In this document: positions 30,884-39,539 of the stretch, piece after piece
Position numbering within the stretch: the first letter of the stretch is position 1
How the letters are laid out: each line of letters opens with the position of its first letter
Assembly: GCF_040499845.1 (NCBI RefSeq)
Contig: NZ_CP159342.1
Location: forward strand, 2,790,001-2,854,000
Origin: Micromonospora sp. CCTCC AA 2012012
Lineage (GTDB): Bacteria > Actinomycetota > Actinomycetes > Mycobacteriales > Micromonosporaceae
DNA length: 64,000 nucleotides
Direction of reading: 5' to 3'
The notes under the pieces: generated by a model
The model's input: only the letters and a program-made list of their open reading frames with translations
What the model was told of the DNA's origin: nothing
Databases searched by the model: none
Program-made: the position numbers and the translations under genes

Positions 30884-32161
30884 ATGATCCCCGGCGTGGA
30901 CGCAGACCCGGACCGCCGCCCGACCGACCACGCACCGCGACACGTCGCCGTGTTCACCTTCCCGGCGTACGCGCACATCGCCCCGGCGGTGCCGATGCTG
31001 GCCGAGCTGGTCCGCCGCGGCCACCGGGTGACCTGTTTCGTGGTGGCCCGCTTCGCCGAGCTGGTCGCCGAAAGCGGCGCGGAGGTGGTCGAGTACGAGT
31101 CCGACTTCCCCTGGGCCGACGGCCCGACCGGGTCGCCGGTGGAGAACATCCTCGCCTTCTTCGCGGAGGCGGTCGCGCCGCTGCCGGCGGCGGTCGCCCG
31201 GCTCGCCGCCGACCGGCCCGACCTGATCGCGCACGACCTGGCCGCCTCCGAGGCCGGACGGATCCTGGCCCGCGCCTGGGACGTCCCGGTGGTGCAGCTC
31301 TGCCCCACCGTCGCCTCCAGCCCCGGCTTCTCCATGTCGGAGCGGCAGAGCCGCGAGGTCACCGGGCCGCCGCCGGAGCCGGTCGACCCGGCCGACCCGC
31401 GGTTCGCCGAGTTCATCGCCCGGCGGGAGAAGCTGCTCGCCGACCGGGGCCTGGCCGGGGTGTCGATCGACGGGTTCGGCGCCGAGCACGGGCCCAACAT
31501 CGTCTTCCTGCCCCGCGAGTTCCAGCTCGCCCCGGAGACGTTCGACGAGAGGTTCACCTTCGTCGGCCCGTGCCTGACCGACGAGCCGACCGCCGGTGAC
31601 TGGACCCCGCCGGCCGACGGGCGGGACGTGCTGCTGCTCTCGCTGGGCAGCTCGTACACTCCGGACCAGGCGGAGTTCCTGCGGTTCTGTGTGGACACCC
31701 TCGCCGACGGTCCGTGGCACGTCGTGCTGACCCTCGGCCACCGGGTGCGGCGGGAGGACTTCGGCCCGCTGCCCGACAACGTCGAGGCGCACCAGTGGCT
31801 GCGGCACCCGCAGGTGCTGCGGCACGCCGCCGGCTTCGTCACGCACGCCGGGATGGGCAGCGTGATGGAGTCCCTCTTCCACGGCGTGCCGATGGTGCTG
31901 GTGCCCTACCACGTCGACCAGCGGGTGATCGCCGGCCGGACGGCCGAACTGGACCTCGGCCGGGTCATGCGCCGCGAGGAGACCAGCCCGCAGAAGCTGC
32001 GCACGGCGGTCGAGGAGATCACCGGCGACCCGCGCATCCGGGCGGCCGTGGCGCGGATGCGCGACCACGTGCACTCCGCCGGTGGCGCGGCCCGGGCGGC
32101 GGACGCCGTCGAGTCGCTGATCGCCGCCCACGCCCACCACACCGACAGGGAGCGTTCATGA
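30884..32161 (+). CDS. MGT-type glycosyltransferase, copy 2
   Basis: GT-B glycosyltransferase of 425 aa, first of three tandem copies. It has acceptor-side His in FPAYAHIAPAVPM, the FDERFTFVGPCL block and donor motif HAGMGSVMESL with VPYHVDQR. The N-terminus carries about 15 extra residues before the fold. A GTG at 30896 would remove four of these, and no strong ribosome site decides. The stop overlaps the next start by 4 bp (ATGA), so the genes are coupled. It probably glycosylates the cluster product or an intermediate; the donor is not predictable from the motifs. Confidence 0.9.
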   Translation: MIPGVDADPDRRPTDHAPRHVAVFTFPAYAHIAPAVPMLAELVRRGHRVTCFVVARFAELVAESGAEVVEYESDFPWADGPTGSPVENILAFFAEAVAPLPAAVARLAADRPDLIAHDLAASEAGRILARAWDVPVVQLCPTVASSPGFSMSERQSREVTGPPPEPVDPADPRFAEFIARREKLLADRGLAGVSIDGFGAEHGPNIVFLPREFQLAPETFDERFTFVGPCLTDEPTAGDWTPPADGRDVLLLSLGSSYTPDQAEFLRFCVDTLADGPWHVVLTLGHRVRREDFGPLPDNVEAHQWLRHPQVLRHAAGFVTHAGMGSVMESLFHGVPMVLVPYHVDQRVIAGRTAELDLGRVMRREETSPQKLRTAVEEITGDPRIRAAVARMRDHVHSAGGAARAADAVESLIAAHAHHTDRERS

Positions 32162-33375
32162 CCGGCCGCCACATCGCGTTCTTCAACTATCCGGCCCACG
32201 GCCACGTCAACCCGACGCTGCCGGTGGTGGCGGAGCTGGTGCGGCGGGGCCACCGCGTGACGTACGTGGTCGCGTCGCACTTCGCGGACGTGGTCGCGGC
32301 GACCGGCGCGGAGGTGATCGGCTACGAGTCGGTGGTGCCGAAGTCGTGGGCGACCGTCGCCATCCCGTCGACCATCACCGGCGACGACATGGCCGAGGCG
32401 GCGGCGGTGCACCTGGCGGAGGTGTTCACCCCGCTGCCGGAGGTGAAGCGCCGCCTCGACGCCGACCGGCCGGACGTGATGGTCTACGACTCCTTCGGCT
32501 ACGCCACCGGCCGGCTGCTGGCCCGGGCCTGGGACCTGCCGTCGGTGCTGACCGCCACCACCTTCGTCTCCAGCGACACCTTCTCCCCGTACGCCGCGCT
32601 CGCCGCGACCATGACCCCGCCGGACCCGGACCATCCGGCGCTGCGCCGGGAGCGGGAGCTGATGCGCCGCACCCTGGACGAGAACGGCCTCGGCCACCTG
32701 TCCAACGAGGACTTCGCCGGCGCCCCGGAGGCGAAGACGCTGGTCTTCGTGCCGCCGGAGTTCCAGCCCGGCATCGAGACCTTCGACGACCGGTTCGTCT
32801 TCGTCGGGCCGTGCATCGGCGACCGCGCCCACCAGGGCGCGTGGACCCCGCCGGGCGACGACCGGCCGGTGGTGCTGGTCGCGCTCGGCAGCTTCGGGTA
32901 CGAGAACCAGCTCGCCTTCTACCGCGACGCCCTCGCCGCCCTGGTGGACCTGCCGTGGCACGTGGTGATGTCGCTGGGCGGCCTGGTCACCCCCGAGGAC
33001 CTGGGCCCGTTGCCGGCGCACGTGGAGGCCCGCCCGTGGGTGCCGCAGCTGTCGGTGCTGGAGCACGCCTCCGCGTTCGTGTCGCACGCCGGCATGGGCA
33101 GCACGATGGAGTCGCTCTCCTTCGGCGTGCCGCCGGTGGTGGTGCCCCGCACCGGCGAGCAGGACCTGGTCGCCGCCCGGGTGGTCGAGCTGGGACTGGG
33201 CCGCTGCCTCACGCCCGCCGAGCTGACCGCCGACCGGCTGCGCGACGCGGTGCTCGGCCTGCGCGACGACACCGGCGTACGACGGCGGGTGGCGGACCTG
33301 GCGGGGGCCATCGCGGCCCGCAAGGGCCCGTCGCTCGCCGCGGACACCATCGAGGCCCGGCTGGTCGGGGCATGA
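32158..33375 (+). CDS. MGT-type glycosyltransferase, copy 3
   Basis: GT-B glycosyltransferase of 405 aa, the closest of the four to OleD/MgtA macrolide glucosyltransferases. It has YPAHGHVNPTLPV at the N-terminus, FVGPCIGD in the middle and HAGMGSTMESL with TGEQDL near the C-terminus. The start at 32158 overlaps the previous stop, and a GGGAG site precedes it. The gene ends in a 4-bp overlap with copy 4. A self-resistance role by sugar capping is as plausible as a building role. Confidence 0.9.
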   Translation: MTGRHIAFFNYPAHGHVNPTLPVVAELVRRGHRVTYVVASHFADVVAATGAEVIGYESVVPKSWATVAIPSTITGDDMAEAAAVHLAEVFTPLPEVKRRLDADRPDVMVYDSFGYATGRLLARAWDLPSVLTATTFVSSDTFSPYAALAATMTPPDPDHPALRRERELMRRTLDENGLGHLSNEDFAGAPEAKTLVFVPPEFQPGIETFDDRFVFVGPCIGDRAHQGAWTPPGDDRPVVLVALGSFGYENQLAFYRDALAALVDLPWHVVMSLGGLVTPEDLGPLPAHVEARPWVPQLSVLEHASAFVSHAGMGSTMESLSFGVPPVVVPRTGEQDLVAARVVELGLGRCLTPAELTADRLRDAVLGLRDDTGVRRRVADLAGAIAARKGPSLAADTIEARLVGA

Positions 33376-34577
33376 CCGGCCGGCACCTGCTCGTGCTGCC
33401 CTATCCGGCGTACGGGCACATGATGCCGGTGCTGCCCGTGCTGGCCGAGCTGGTCGCCCGAGGGCACCGGGTGACCTGCTTCGCCACCGACGACTTCGCC
33501 GACCGGGTCCGCGCCACGGGCGCGCAGGCGCACCCGTACGAGCCGCCGCCGCCGTCGGACCCGCCGCCGGACGTGATCGACGCCGACGAGTGCGCCCGGG
33601 CACCGCTGAAGCTGCTGAAGGCGAGCCTGGCGGTGCTGCCGACGATCGAGGCGCGCCTCGCCGGCCCCCCGGACGCCGTCGTCTACGACACCACGCTCTG
33701 GCTCACCGGACGGCTGCTCGCCGCCCGGTGGGGACGCCCGAGCATCCAGCTCTGCCCCACCTTCGTCTCGAACGACCACTTCAACCTCTCCGACCAGCAC
33801 CAGGACTTCGCCGGGCAGATCGACCCGGCGCACCCGGCCCTGGCCGAGTTCGCCACCCGGCTGACCGAGGCGGTCACCGGCAGCGGGCTGCCCGCACAGC
33901 AGCAGGTGGAGCTCTTCCACGGCCGGGAGGAGTTCACCCTCGCCTTCCTGCCGCGCGAGTTCCAGTTCGCCGGCGACACCTTCGACGAGCGGCACGTCTT
34001 CGTCGGCCCGACCGGGCAGAGCGACGACGGGCCGGGCTGGCAGCCGCCCGCCGACGGCAACCCGGTGCTGCTGGTCTCGCTCGGCACCACGGTCAACAAC
34101 CGGCCGGACTTCTTCCGCGACTGCGTCCGCGCCTTCGCCGGGCAGCCCTGGCACGTGGTGATCGCGCTCGGCGCCCGGGTCGACCCGGCGGAGCTGGGCG
34201 AGCTGCCGCCGAACGTGGAGGCGCACCGCTGGGTGCCGCTGCGCGCGGTGCTGGCGCACGCGTCGGTCTTCCTCTGCCAGTCCGGGATGGGCAGCATCAT
34301 GGAGTCGCTGCACGCCGGGGTGCCGATGGTGGTGGTGCCGCACCACCCGGAGCAGCACGTCAACGCGCGCCGGCTGACCGAGCTGGGGCTGGCCCGGGTG
34401 GTCGGGCGGGACGAGGCGTCCGCCGAGGCGCTGCGCGACGCGGTGGACCGGGTCGCGGCCGACCCGGCCATCCGGGAGCGGGTGCAGCGGATGCGGGAAC
34501 ACGTCCTCGCGGCCGGCGGCGCGGTCCGCGCGGCCGACGCCGTCGAGCAGCGGCTGCGGACGGAGGTGGCGGCATGA
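33372..34577 (+). CDS. MGT-type glycosyltransferase, copy 4 (altered donor motif)
   Basis: GT-B glycosyltransferase of 401 aa. Acceptor-side His16 is present in YPAYGHMMPV. In the donor site the conserved His of HxGMGS is Gln303 (CQSGMGS), although GMGSIMESL and PHHPEQH are intact. That His normally contacts the donor diphosphate, so activity or donor choice may differ from the other three copies. It overlaps copy 3 and the P450 by 4 bp each, giving a four-gene coupled run. Confidence 0.87.
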   Translation: MTGRHLLVLPYPAYGHMMPVLPVLAELVARGHRVTCFATDDFADRVRATGAQAHPYEPPPPSDPPPDVIDADECARAPLKLLKASLAVLPTIEARLAGPPDAVVYDTTLWLTGRLLAARWGRPSIQLCPTFVSNDHFNLSDQHQDFAGQIDPAHPALAEFATRLTEAVTGSGLPAQQQVELFHGREEFTLAFLPREFQFAGDTFDERHVFVGPTGQSDDGPGWQPPADGNPVLLVSLGTTVNNRPDFFRDCVRAFAGQPWHVVIALGARVDPAELGELPPNVEAHRWVPLRAVLAHASVFLCQSGMGSIMESLHAGVPMVVVPHHPEQHVNARRLTELGLARVVGRDEASAEALRDAVDRVAADPAIRERVQRMREHVLAAGGAVRAADAVEQRLRTEVAA

Positions 34578-35887
34578 CCGACACCGCACCGCCGGTCACG
34601 GCGACCGCCGCCGACGAGCCGGTCACCCTGCCGGTGCGGCGGGGCTGCCCCTTCGACCCGCCCGACGGGTACGCCGCGCTGCGGGAGCACCGCCCGGTGG
34701 CGCCGCTGCGGCTCACCGTGGGGCCGGGGGACGGCGTCGGCTGGCTGGTGACCCGCCTCGCCGACGCCCGGCGGGTGCTCAGCGACAGCCGGTTCAGCCA
34801 CCGCAACGAACTGATCGGCCTGCCGATCCCCCCACCGTTCCCGATCGACGACTACACGCCGCCACCGGCCGCGCCGGGCGCGTTCATCAAGATGGACCGG
34901 CCGGAACACACCCGCTACCGGCGGGTGCTCAACCGGCGGTTCACCGTACGCGGCGTCGCCGAGCTGACCCCGATGATCACCCGGATCACGCACGAGCACC
35001 TGGACCGGATGGCCGCCGCCACCGGCCCGGTGGACCTGGTCACCGCGTTCGCCGAGCCGGTGCCGGTGCGGGTGATGTGCGAGCTGGTCGGGGTGCCGAC
35101 GCCGGCGCAGGAGACCCTCGCCGCCCAGTTCGCCGTGCTGTCCCGGATGTCGTACACCGTCGAGGAGCTGATCGCCGCCTGCACGGTGGTCGACGGGGTG
35201 CTCCGGGAGCTGGTCGCGGCGGCGCGCGTCGACCCGGGGGCGAACCTGCTCGGCGACCTCGCCCGCGACGACAGCCTGACCGACACCGAGCGGGTGAACC
35301 TGGCCTGGGCGCTGCTCGGCGGCGGGTTCGACACGACCGCCAGCATGATCGCGCTCGGCACGTACGCGCTGCTGCGCCACCCGGACCAGCTGGCGCTGCT
35401 GCGCGCCCGACCCGAGCTGGTGGACAGCGCGGTCGAGGAGCTGCTGCGTCACCTGACCATCTCGCACCTGGGGGCGAGCCGGGCCGCGCTGGAGGACGTC
35501 GAGCTGGGCGGCGTACGCATCCGCGCGGGCGACACGGTGGTGGTGGCGCTGCCGGCCGCGAACCGGGACCCCGCGCACTTCACCGACCCCGACCGGCTGG
35601 ACATCACCGCGGACCGTCGGGGACACGTGGCGTTCGGCCACGGCGTGCACCAGTGCATCGGCCAGAACCTGGCCCGGGCCGTGCTGCGGGTGGCCTGCCC
35701 GGCGCTGTTCGACCGGTTCCCGTCGCTGCGGCTGGCCCGTCCGGCGGACGAGATCCCGATGCGGGACGACATGCTGCACTACGGCGTGCACGAGTTGCCG
35801 GTGACCTGGGACCGTCCGGCGGACCCCACGGTCGGGGCGGCGACACCGGCCGTGAGGGCCCCCGGGCCGTCCGCCGACGTGCCATAA
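34574..35887 (+). CDS. Cytochrome P450 monooxygenase
   Basis: Heme monooxygenase for tailoring oxidation, 437 aa, class I bacterial type. Heme ligand Cys361 is in FGHGVHQCIGQ; the I-helix reads GGGFDTTAS (Gly in place of the usual Ala before the acid-Thr pair); the K-helix ExxR is in VEELLRHL. It is thus a true P450 and not a heme-less DesVIII-type glycosyltransferase helper, despite following glycosyltransferases. The ATG overlaps the copy 4 stop. A ferredoxin that could feed it is encoded at 47396-47689. The C-terminal ~25 residues are a low-complexity Ala/Pro tail. Confidence 0.94.
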   Translation: MTDTAPPVTATAADEPVTLPVRRGCPFDPPDGYAALREHRPVAPLRLTVGPGDGVGWLVTRLADARRVLSDSRFSHRNELIGLPIPPPFPIDDYTPPPAAPGAFIKMDRPEHTRYRRVLNRRFTVRGVAELTPMITRITHEHLDRMAAATGPVDLVTAFAEPVPVRVMCELVGVPTPAQETLAAQFAVLSRMSYTVEELIAACTVVDGVLRELVAAARVDPGANLLGDLARDDSLTDTERVNLAWALLGGGFDTTASMIALGTYALLRHPDQLALLRARPELVDSAVEELLRHLTISHLGASRAALEDVELGGVRIRAGDTVVVALPAANRDPAHFTDPDRLDITADRRGHVAFGHGVHQCIGQNLARAVLRVACPALFDRFPSLRLARPADEIPMRDDMLHYGVHELPVTWDRPADPTVGAATPAVRAPGPSADVP

Positions 35888-35960
35888 TTCCCGAATTGAT
35901 CTATCTCGTATCCTGCGGCCGACCGGTCAGGACGGTCAGAGCCTGGCCGGGAGTCGCGCC

Positions 35961-36419
35961 ATGACGCAGTACACGGTGACCATCGAGTCACAGCCGGGAG
36001 GGTCGACGACCATCCTGCGCATCGAGACCACGCCGGAGCCCCGGATCGTCGAGGTGAACGTCCGGGCCGGCACCGACGGCGGGATCTCCTCGACCAGCCT
36101 GCCCCCGGTCGACCTGACCGCGATCGCCGCCGCGTTCAACCTCTGTCCGCACCGGCCGGACGACGTGCCGGCGGTCGGGTCGACGGTGGAGGCCCGGCCG
36201 GTGCCCCGACCCCGGGCGGCCACACCACCGGAGCCGGCCGGCGCCGCCGACCGGGCCACCCGCAACTACCGGCGGATGCCGGACGTGGCCGAGCTGGTCG
36301 AGGCGTACCGGGAGGCGGCGAGCGTCACCGAGCTGGCCCGGCAGTACGGGGTGCCCCGGCACACTATGAACGCCTGGCTCGGCCGGTTGCGGCGCGAGGG
36401 CGTCATCGAACGGCGTTGA
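35961..36419 (+). CDS. Small HTH-domain protein
   Basis: A 152-aa protein with two parts. Residues 1-80 are a beta-rich, Thr/Val-rich region of unknown fold. After a Pro/Ala linker (about 70-95), residues 105-150 form a helix-turn-helix: VAELVEAYREAASVTELARQYG followed by VPRHTMNAWLGRLRREG, with a basic end. It is probably a DNA-binding protein, perhaps a local regulator. It is not an LAL or PAS-LuxR protein and does not explain the palindromes. It lies 73 bp after the P450 and ends at a terminator. Confidence 0.7.
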   Translation: MTQYTVTIESQPGGSTTILRIETTPEPRIVEVNVRAGTDGGISSTSLPPVDLTAIAAAFNLCPHRPDDVPAVGSTVEARPVPRPRAATPPEPAGAADRATRNYRRMPDVAELVEAYREAASVTELARQYGVPRHTMNAWLGRLRREGVIERR

Positions 36420-36421
36420 GG

Positions 36422-36468
36422 CGTCCCGGGTGGCCGGCGTGATCCCGCCCGTCGGCCACCCGGGGACG
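36422..36468. terminator. Bidirectional terminator hairpin
   Basis: Arms 36422-36436 and 36453-36468 pair over 15 bases with a one-base bulge and a 16-base loop, between the convergent HTH gene and class III aminotransferase. Confidence 0.75.
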
Positions 36469-36470
36469 AA

Positions 36471-37820
36471 TCACTGAGTGGGCGGTGCCGCGTCGGCGGC
36501 CAGCACCCCGGCGTACAGCGCGTCGACGATCCGGTCGACCTGCTCGGCGGTGACGACCAGCGGCGGCGCGACGGAGAGCACGGTGCCCTCGCAGCGCACG
36601 ATCACTCCGGCGGCCCGGCACGCGCCGACCACCTGCGCGGCCCGCATGAACGAGTCGAACTCCACCGCGGCGAGCAGCCCGACGCCGCGTACCTCCCGCA
36701 CCCCCGGCAGCCCGCCCAGCCGCTGCGCGAGCTGCCCGCAGAGCCGCTCCCCGGCCGCCGCCGCGTTGGCGACCACGCCGTCGGTGTCGAGCACGTCGAG
36801 CACGGTCAGCGCGACGGCCGCGCCGAGCGCGTGCCCGCTGGTGGTGTGGCCGTGACGCAGCCCGCCGAGCATCGGGTCACCGGCGAACGCCTCGGCCACC
36901 GTCGAGGTCATGGTGACCGCGGCGAACGGGACGTATCCGCTGGTGAGGCCCTTGGCGGTGGTGATCACGTCGGGACGGATCCCCTCCCGCTGGTGCGCGA
37001 ACCACACGCCCGTACGCCCCAGCCCGGTGGTGATCTCGTCGAGGATCAGCAGCACCCCGTGCCGGTCGCAGATCTCCCGGACCGCCCGCAGGTAGCCCTC
37101 CGGCAGCGGCCGGATGCCGCCCACCCCGAGCACCGGCTCCACGATGAACGCCGCGACCCGCTCCGCGCCGTGGGCGAGGATCGCCTCCTCCAGGGCCTCC
37201 GGTCCCGGCACCACGCACCCGTCGTGCGCCGCACCCGTCGCGCAGGCCGCGCAGCGCGGGGTCGGGACGTGGGCGAATCCGCCGGGCAGCGGCCCGCAGC
37301 CGGCCCACAGCAGCGGGGACGCGGTCATCGCCGACATGGCGATGGTGGTGCCGTGATAGCCCTCGGCCAGCGAGAGGACGGTGGTGCGCTCGGGCTGACC
37401 CCGCATCGCGTGGTACATCCGCACGATCCGGACCGCCGCCTCGTTGGCCTCCGAGCCGGAGTTGCAGAACAGGCTGTGCGTCAGCGGCTCGCCGTACAAC
37501 TCGGCCAGCTTCGCGGCGAGCAGCACGGCGGCCTCGTTCGAGGCGCCGAGCAGGGCGTACGTCATGAGCTTCTCGGACTGCTCACGCAGCGCGGCGAGCA
37601 CCCGGGGGTGGCCGTAGCCGAGGGTGGCGTTGTACTGGCCGCTGCGCCCGTCGAGGTAGCTGCGGCCGTGCGAGTCGGTGACCTCGCAGCCCTGCCCGGA
37701 GACGATCACCAGCTGCTCGCTCACGCCGACCGGCGTGAACGGGTGCAGCAGGTGGCGGTGGTCCAGCTCGGCCAGCTCCTCGCCGGTGTGGACCCGTGGT
37801 GCGACGGACGTGCCGGTCAT
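36471..37820 (-). CDS. Class III PLP aminotransferase
   Basis: Omega-type aminotransferase of 449 aa that moves an amino group onto a ketone or aldehyde carbon. The pyridoxal lysine is Lys290 in TTAKGLTSGY, the PLP-ring Asp is in LILDEITTGLGRTG, and the phosphate-binding NSGSEANEAAVRI block is intact. AGGAG lies 8 bases before the ATG. It is the last gene of the ThDP-SRPBCC-KAS III operon, separated from KAS III by 73 bp. Its substrate is probably the carbonyl product of that cassette (inference). A sugar substrate is less likely, since sugar aminotransferases are DegT family. Confidence 0.9.
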   Translation of the reverse strand: MTGTSVAPRVHTGEELAELDHRHLLHPFTPVGVSEQLVIVSGQGCEVTDSHGRSYLDGRSGQYNATLGYGHPRVLAALREQSEKLMTYALLGASNEAAVLLAAKLAELYGEPLTHSLFCNSGSEANEAAVRIVRMYHAMRGQPERTTVLSLAEGYHGTTIAMSAMTASPLLWAGCGPLPGGFAHVPTPRCAACATGAAHDGCVVPGPEALEEAILAHGAERVAAFIVEPVLGVGGIRPLPEGYLRAVREICDRHGVLLILDEITTGLGRTGVWFAHQREGIRPDVITTAKGLTSGYVPFAAVTMTSTVAEAFAGDPMLGGLRHGHTTSGHALGAAVALTVLDVLDTDGVVANAAAAGERLCGQLAQRLGGLPGVREVRGVGLLAAVEFDSFMRAAQVVGACRAAGVIVRCEGTVLSVAPPLVVTAEQVDRIVDALYAGVLAADAAPPTQ

Positions 37821-37893
37821 CGGTGACAACTCCTGATCTGGGGTGGACGGACGGTGGCGCGGCGGCCGGGCGCGGGGCGGCCGGTCGGGCCGG

Positions 37894-38889
37894 TCACCAG
37901 CGGACGGCCGCGGCGGCGGCGAAGTCGCCGGCGTGCGCGAACGCGGAGAGCACGACCAGGTCACCCTTGCGGATCAGCCCCTCGTCGCGGGCGTGGTCCA
38001 GGGTCACCGGGATGCCGGCGCCGAAGAGGTTGCCGTAGCGGTCGAAGGTGTCCAGGTGCCGCTCGGGCTTGACCTGCAACGCCTCCCGCCAGTTGCGCAG
38101 GAACATCCGGTTGGGCTGGTTGGTCACCAGCACGTCGATGTCCCGGGTCGGGGTGCCGATCCGGTCGCAGACGTCGGTGGCGACCTGGGGCACCAGCTTG
38201 TTGCCCCGAGCGATGATCTTCGCGACCTTGCTGTCGGTGAACCCGATGTCGATCTGTCCCTCACCCGGCTCCCAGTACCGCCGGGTGTCGACGTTGAGTT
38301 CCATGTCGTTGGCGTACTCGATGCCCTGGTAGGAGACGACGTCGAGGATCGGCGACTCGTCACCGGCACGCAGGAAGCCCACGCCGCAGCCGTCGCCGGG
38401 CACCGGGGCGTGCTTGCGGCGGCGCACGTCGGACTGGACGAAGAGGTTGCCGGCGGTGTTCTGCACCGCGCAGATCAGCGCGGTCTCGGCCGCGCCGCTG
38501 CCGATGAGCTGCCGGGCCAGCTTCATCATGTAGACGAACGACGCGCAGCCGCTGTTGTGCACGTCGATGATCCATTCCGGGGCCGGGTCGAGCCCGAGCC
38601 GACCGGCGATGTCGGCGCCCGCACCGGTGAAGATCCGGTCCGGCAGCGCCACGTTGGTCAGCAGCACGTCCACCCGGGTGTCGCCCGCCTCGGCCAGCCG
38701 CTCCAGCATCGGCCGGGCCGCCCGCTCCGCCATGCTCGCGGCGGTCTCCTCGGGGCTGACGTGCCGCCGCTCGGCGGGCGCCCGGAACATCAGGCTGTCG
38801 GAGACCTGCTCGTCGCCGAAGTAGTAGCGGGTGTCGACGGCGTGGTCCGGCAGGTAGCTGCCGACGTCGACCAGACTGACCGGCCTCAC
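37894..38889 (-). CDS. KAS III-like condensing enzyme or acyltransferase lacking the usual His
   Basis: Thiolase-fold protein of 331 aa. Nucleophile Cys115 is in NSGCASFV and Asn287 in YGNLFGAGIP. The position of the catalytic His (HQAN in FabH) reads NQPN, so Asn257 replaces it. KAS III relatives with altered triads often move acyl groups to O or N rather than doing decarboxylative condensation (CerJ/ChlB3-type enzymes are known examples). The GTG start overlaps the SRPBCC stop by 4 bp. It probably acts on a thioester or keto product made with the adjacent ThDP enzyme. No true substrate can be assigned. Confidence 0.82.
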   Translation of the reverse strand: MRPVSLVDVGSYLPDHAVDTRYYFGDEQVSDSLMFRAPAERRHVSPEETAASMAERAARPMLERLAEAGDTRVDVLLTNVALPDRIFTGAGADIAGRLGLDPAPEWIIDVHNSGCASFVYMMKLARQLIGSGAAETALICAVQNTAGNLFVQSDVRRRKHAPVPGDGCGVGFLRAGDESPILDVVSYQGIEYANDMELNVDTRRYWEPGEGQIDIGFTDSKVAKIIARGNKLVPQVATDVCDRIGTPTRDIDVLVTNQPNRMFLRNWREALQVKPERHLDTFDRYGNLFGAGIPVTLDHARDEGLIRKGDLVVLSAFAHAGDFAAAAAVRW

Positions 38890-39539
38890 CGGGCGGCCTC
38901 GGGGTTCGGCATGACGGAGATCTGCTGACCGGTGCGGTGCCGGTGCTCCAGGATCCGCTTGAGGTTGGTCAGCTCGATCTTGTGGCCGGCGTAGAAGAGC
39001 GGCCAGAAGTCACCCACCCAGGGCCGGTCCGGGTCCGGGGCCAGCTCCGGGTACGGGTTCTTGTCGTAGTTCGGGTGGTGGCAGTTCGTCCACGTCACCA
39101 CCGACCCCGGACGGCCGAGCACCCGCTCGGCCGGCACCACCCGGAACAGGTAGATCATCCACAGGTCGTCGCCCTGGTCCCACGCGCAGTGGTAGTCCAG
39201 GGTCAACGCCTCCCGGTTCGGGATCAGCCGCATGTAGATCCGGGTGTCGTCGGCGAGGGTGTCCCAGCCGACATAGAGCCCCGGGGTGTCCGTCGGCTCG
39301 AACGCCCGCGTGCTGTACGTGTACTCGTCCAGGTTGTGGACGTTGCACAGGTAGTCGAAGACCTCCTCGGGCGGGCAGTCGATGTAGTCCTGCACGGTGC
39401 AGAAGTCGCCGTACACCTCGTCGTGCGGGTAGACGGCGTGGGTCATCCCGGCGGCCTGCGCCAGCAGCGCGTCGCGGCTGGTGGTCTCCCAGCGGACGAG
39501 GTCGGGGATGTCAGCCAACGGGTGGGACGTGCTCGGCAC
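38886..39539 (-). CDS. SRPBCC (START-like) protein
   Basis: A 217-aa protein with the START/polyketide-cyclase-type motif VQDYIDCPPEEVFDYLCNVH (about 48-67), then beta strands with GLYVGWDTL, and a C-terminal helix. Aromatic residues are frequent (YSTRAF, HHPNYDKN, DFWPLFYAG). Such folds bind hydrophobic ligands and some catalyse cyclisation or dehydration. AGGAGG lies 6 bases before the GTG start, which overlaps the ThDP gene by 29 bp. It is longer than the SRPBCC protein at 52974-53408 and clearly not a recent copy of it. Confidence 0.78.
   Translation of the reverse strand: MPSTSHPLADIPDLVRWETTSRDALLAQAAGMTHAVYPHDEVYGDFCTVQDYIDCPPEEVFDYLCNVHNLDEYTYSTRAFEPTDTPGLYVGWDTLADDTRIYMRLIPNREALTLDYHCAWDQGDDLWMIYLFRVVPAERVLGRPGSVVTWTNCHHPNYDKNPYPELAPDPDRPWVGDFWPLFYAGHKIELTNLKRILEHRHRTGQQISVMPNPEAAR

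Noticed and set aside
34574..35887. Idea that the P450-like gene is a heme-less glycosyltransferase helper (DesVIII type)
   Set aside because: The heme Cys361 and the I-helix acid-Thr pair are present, so it is a true P450.
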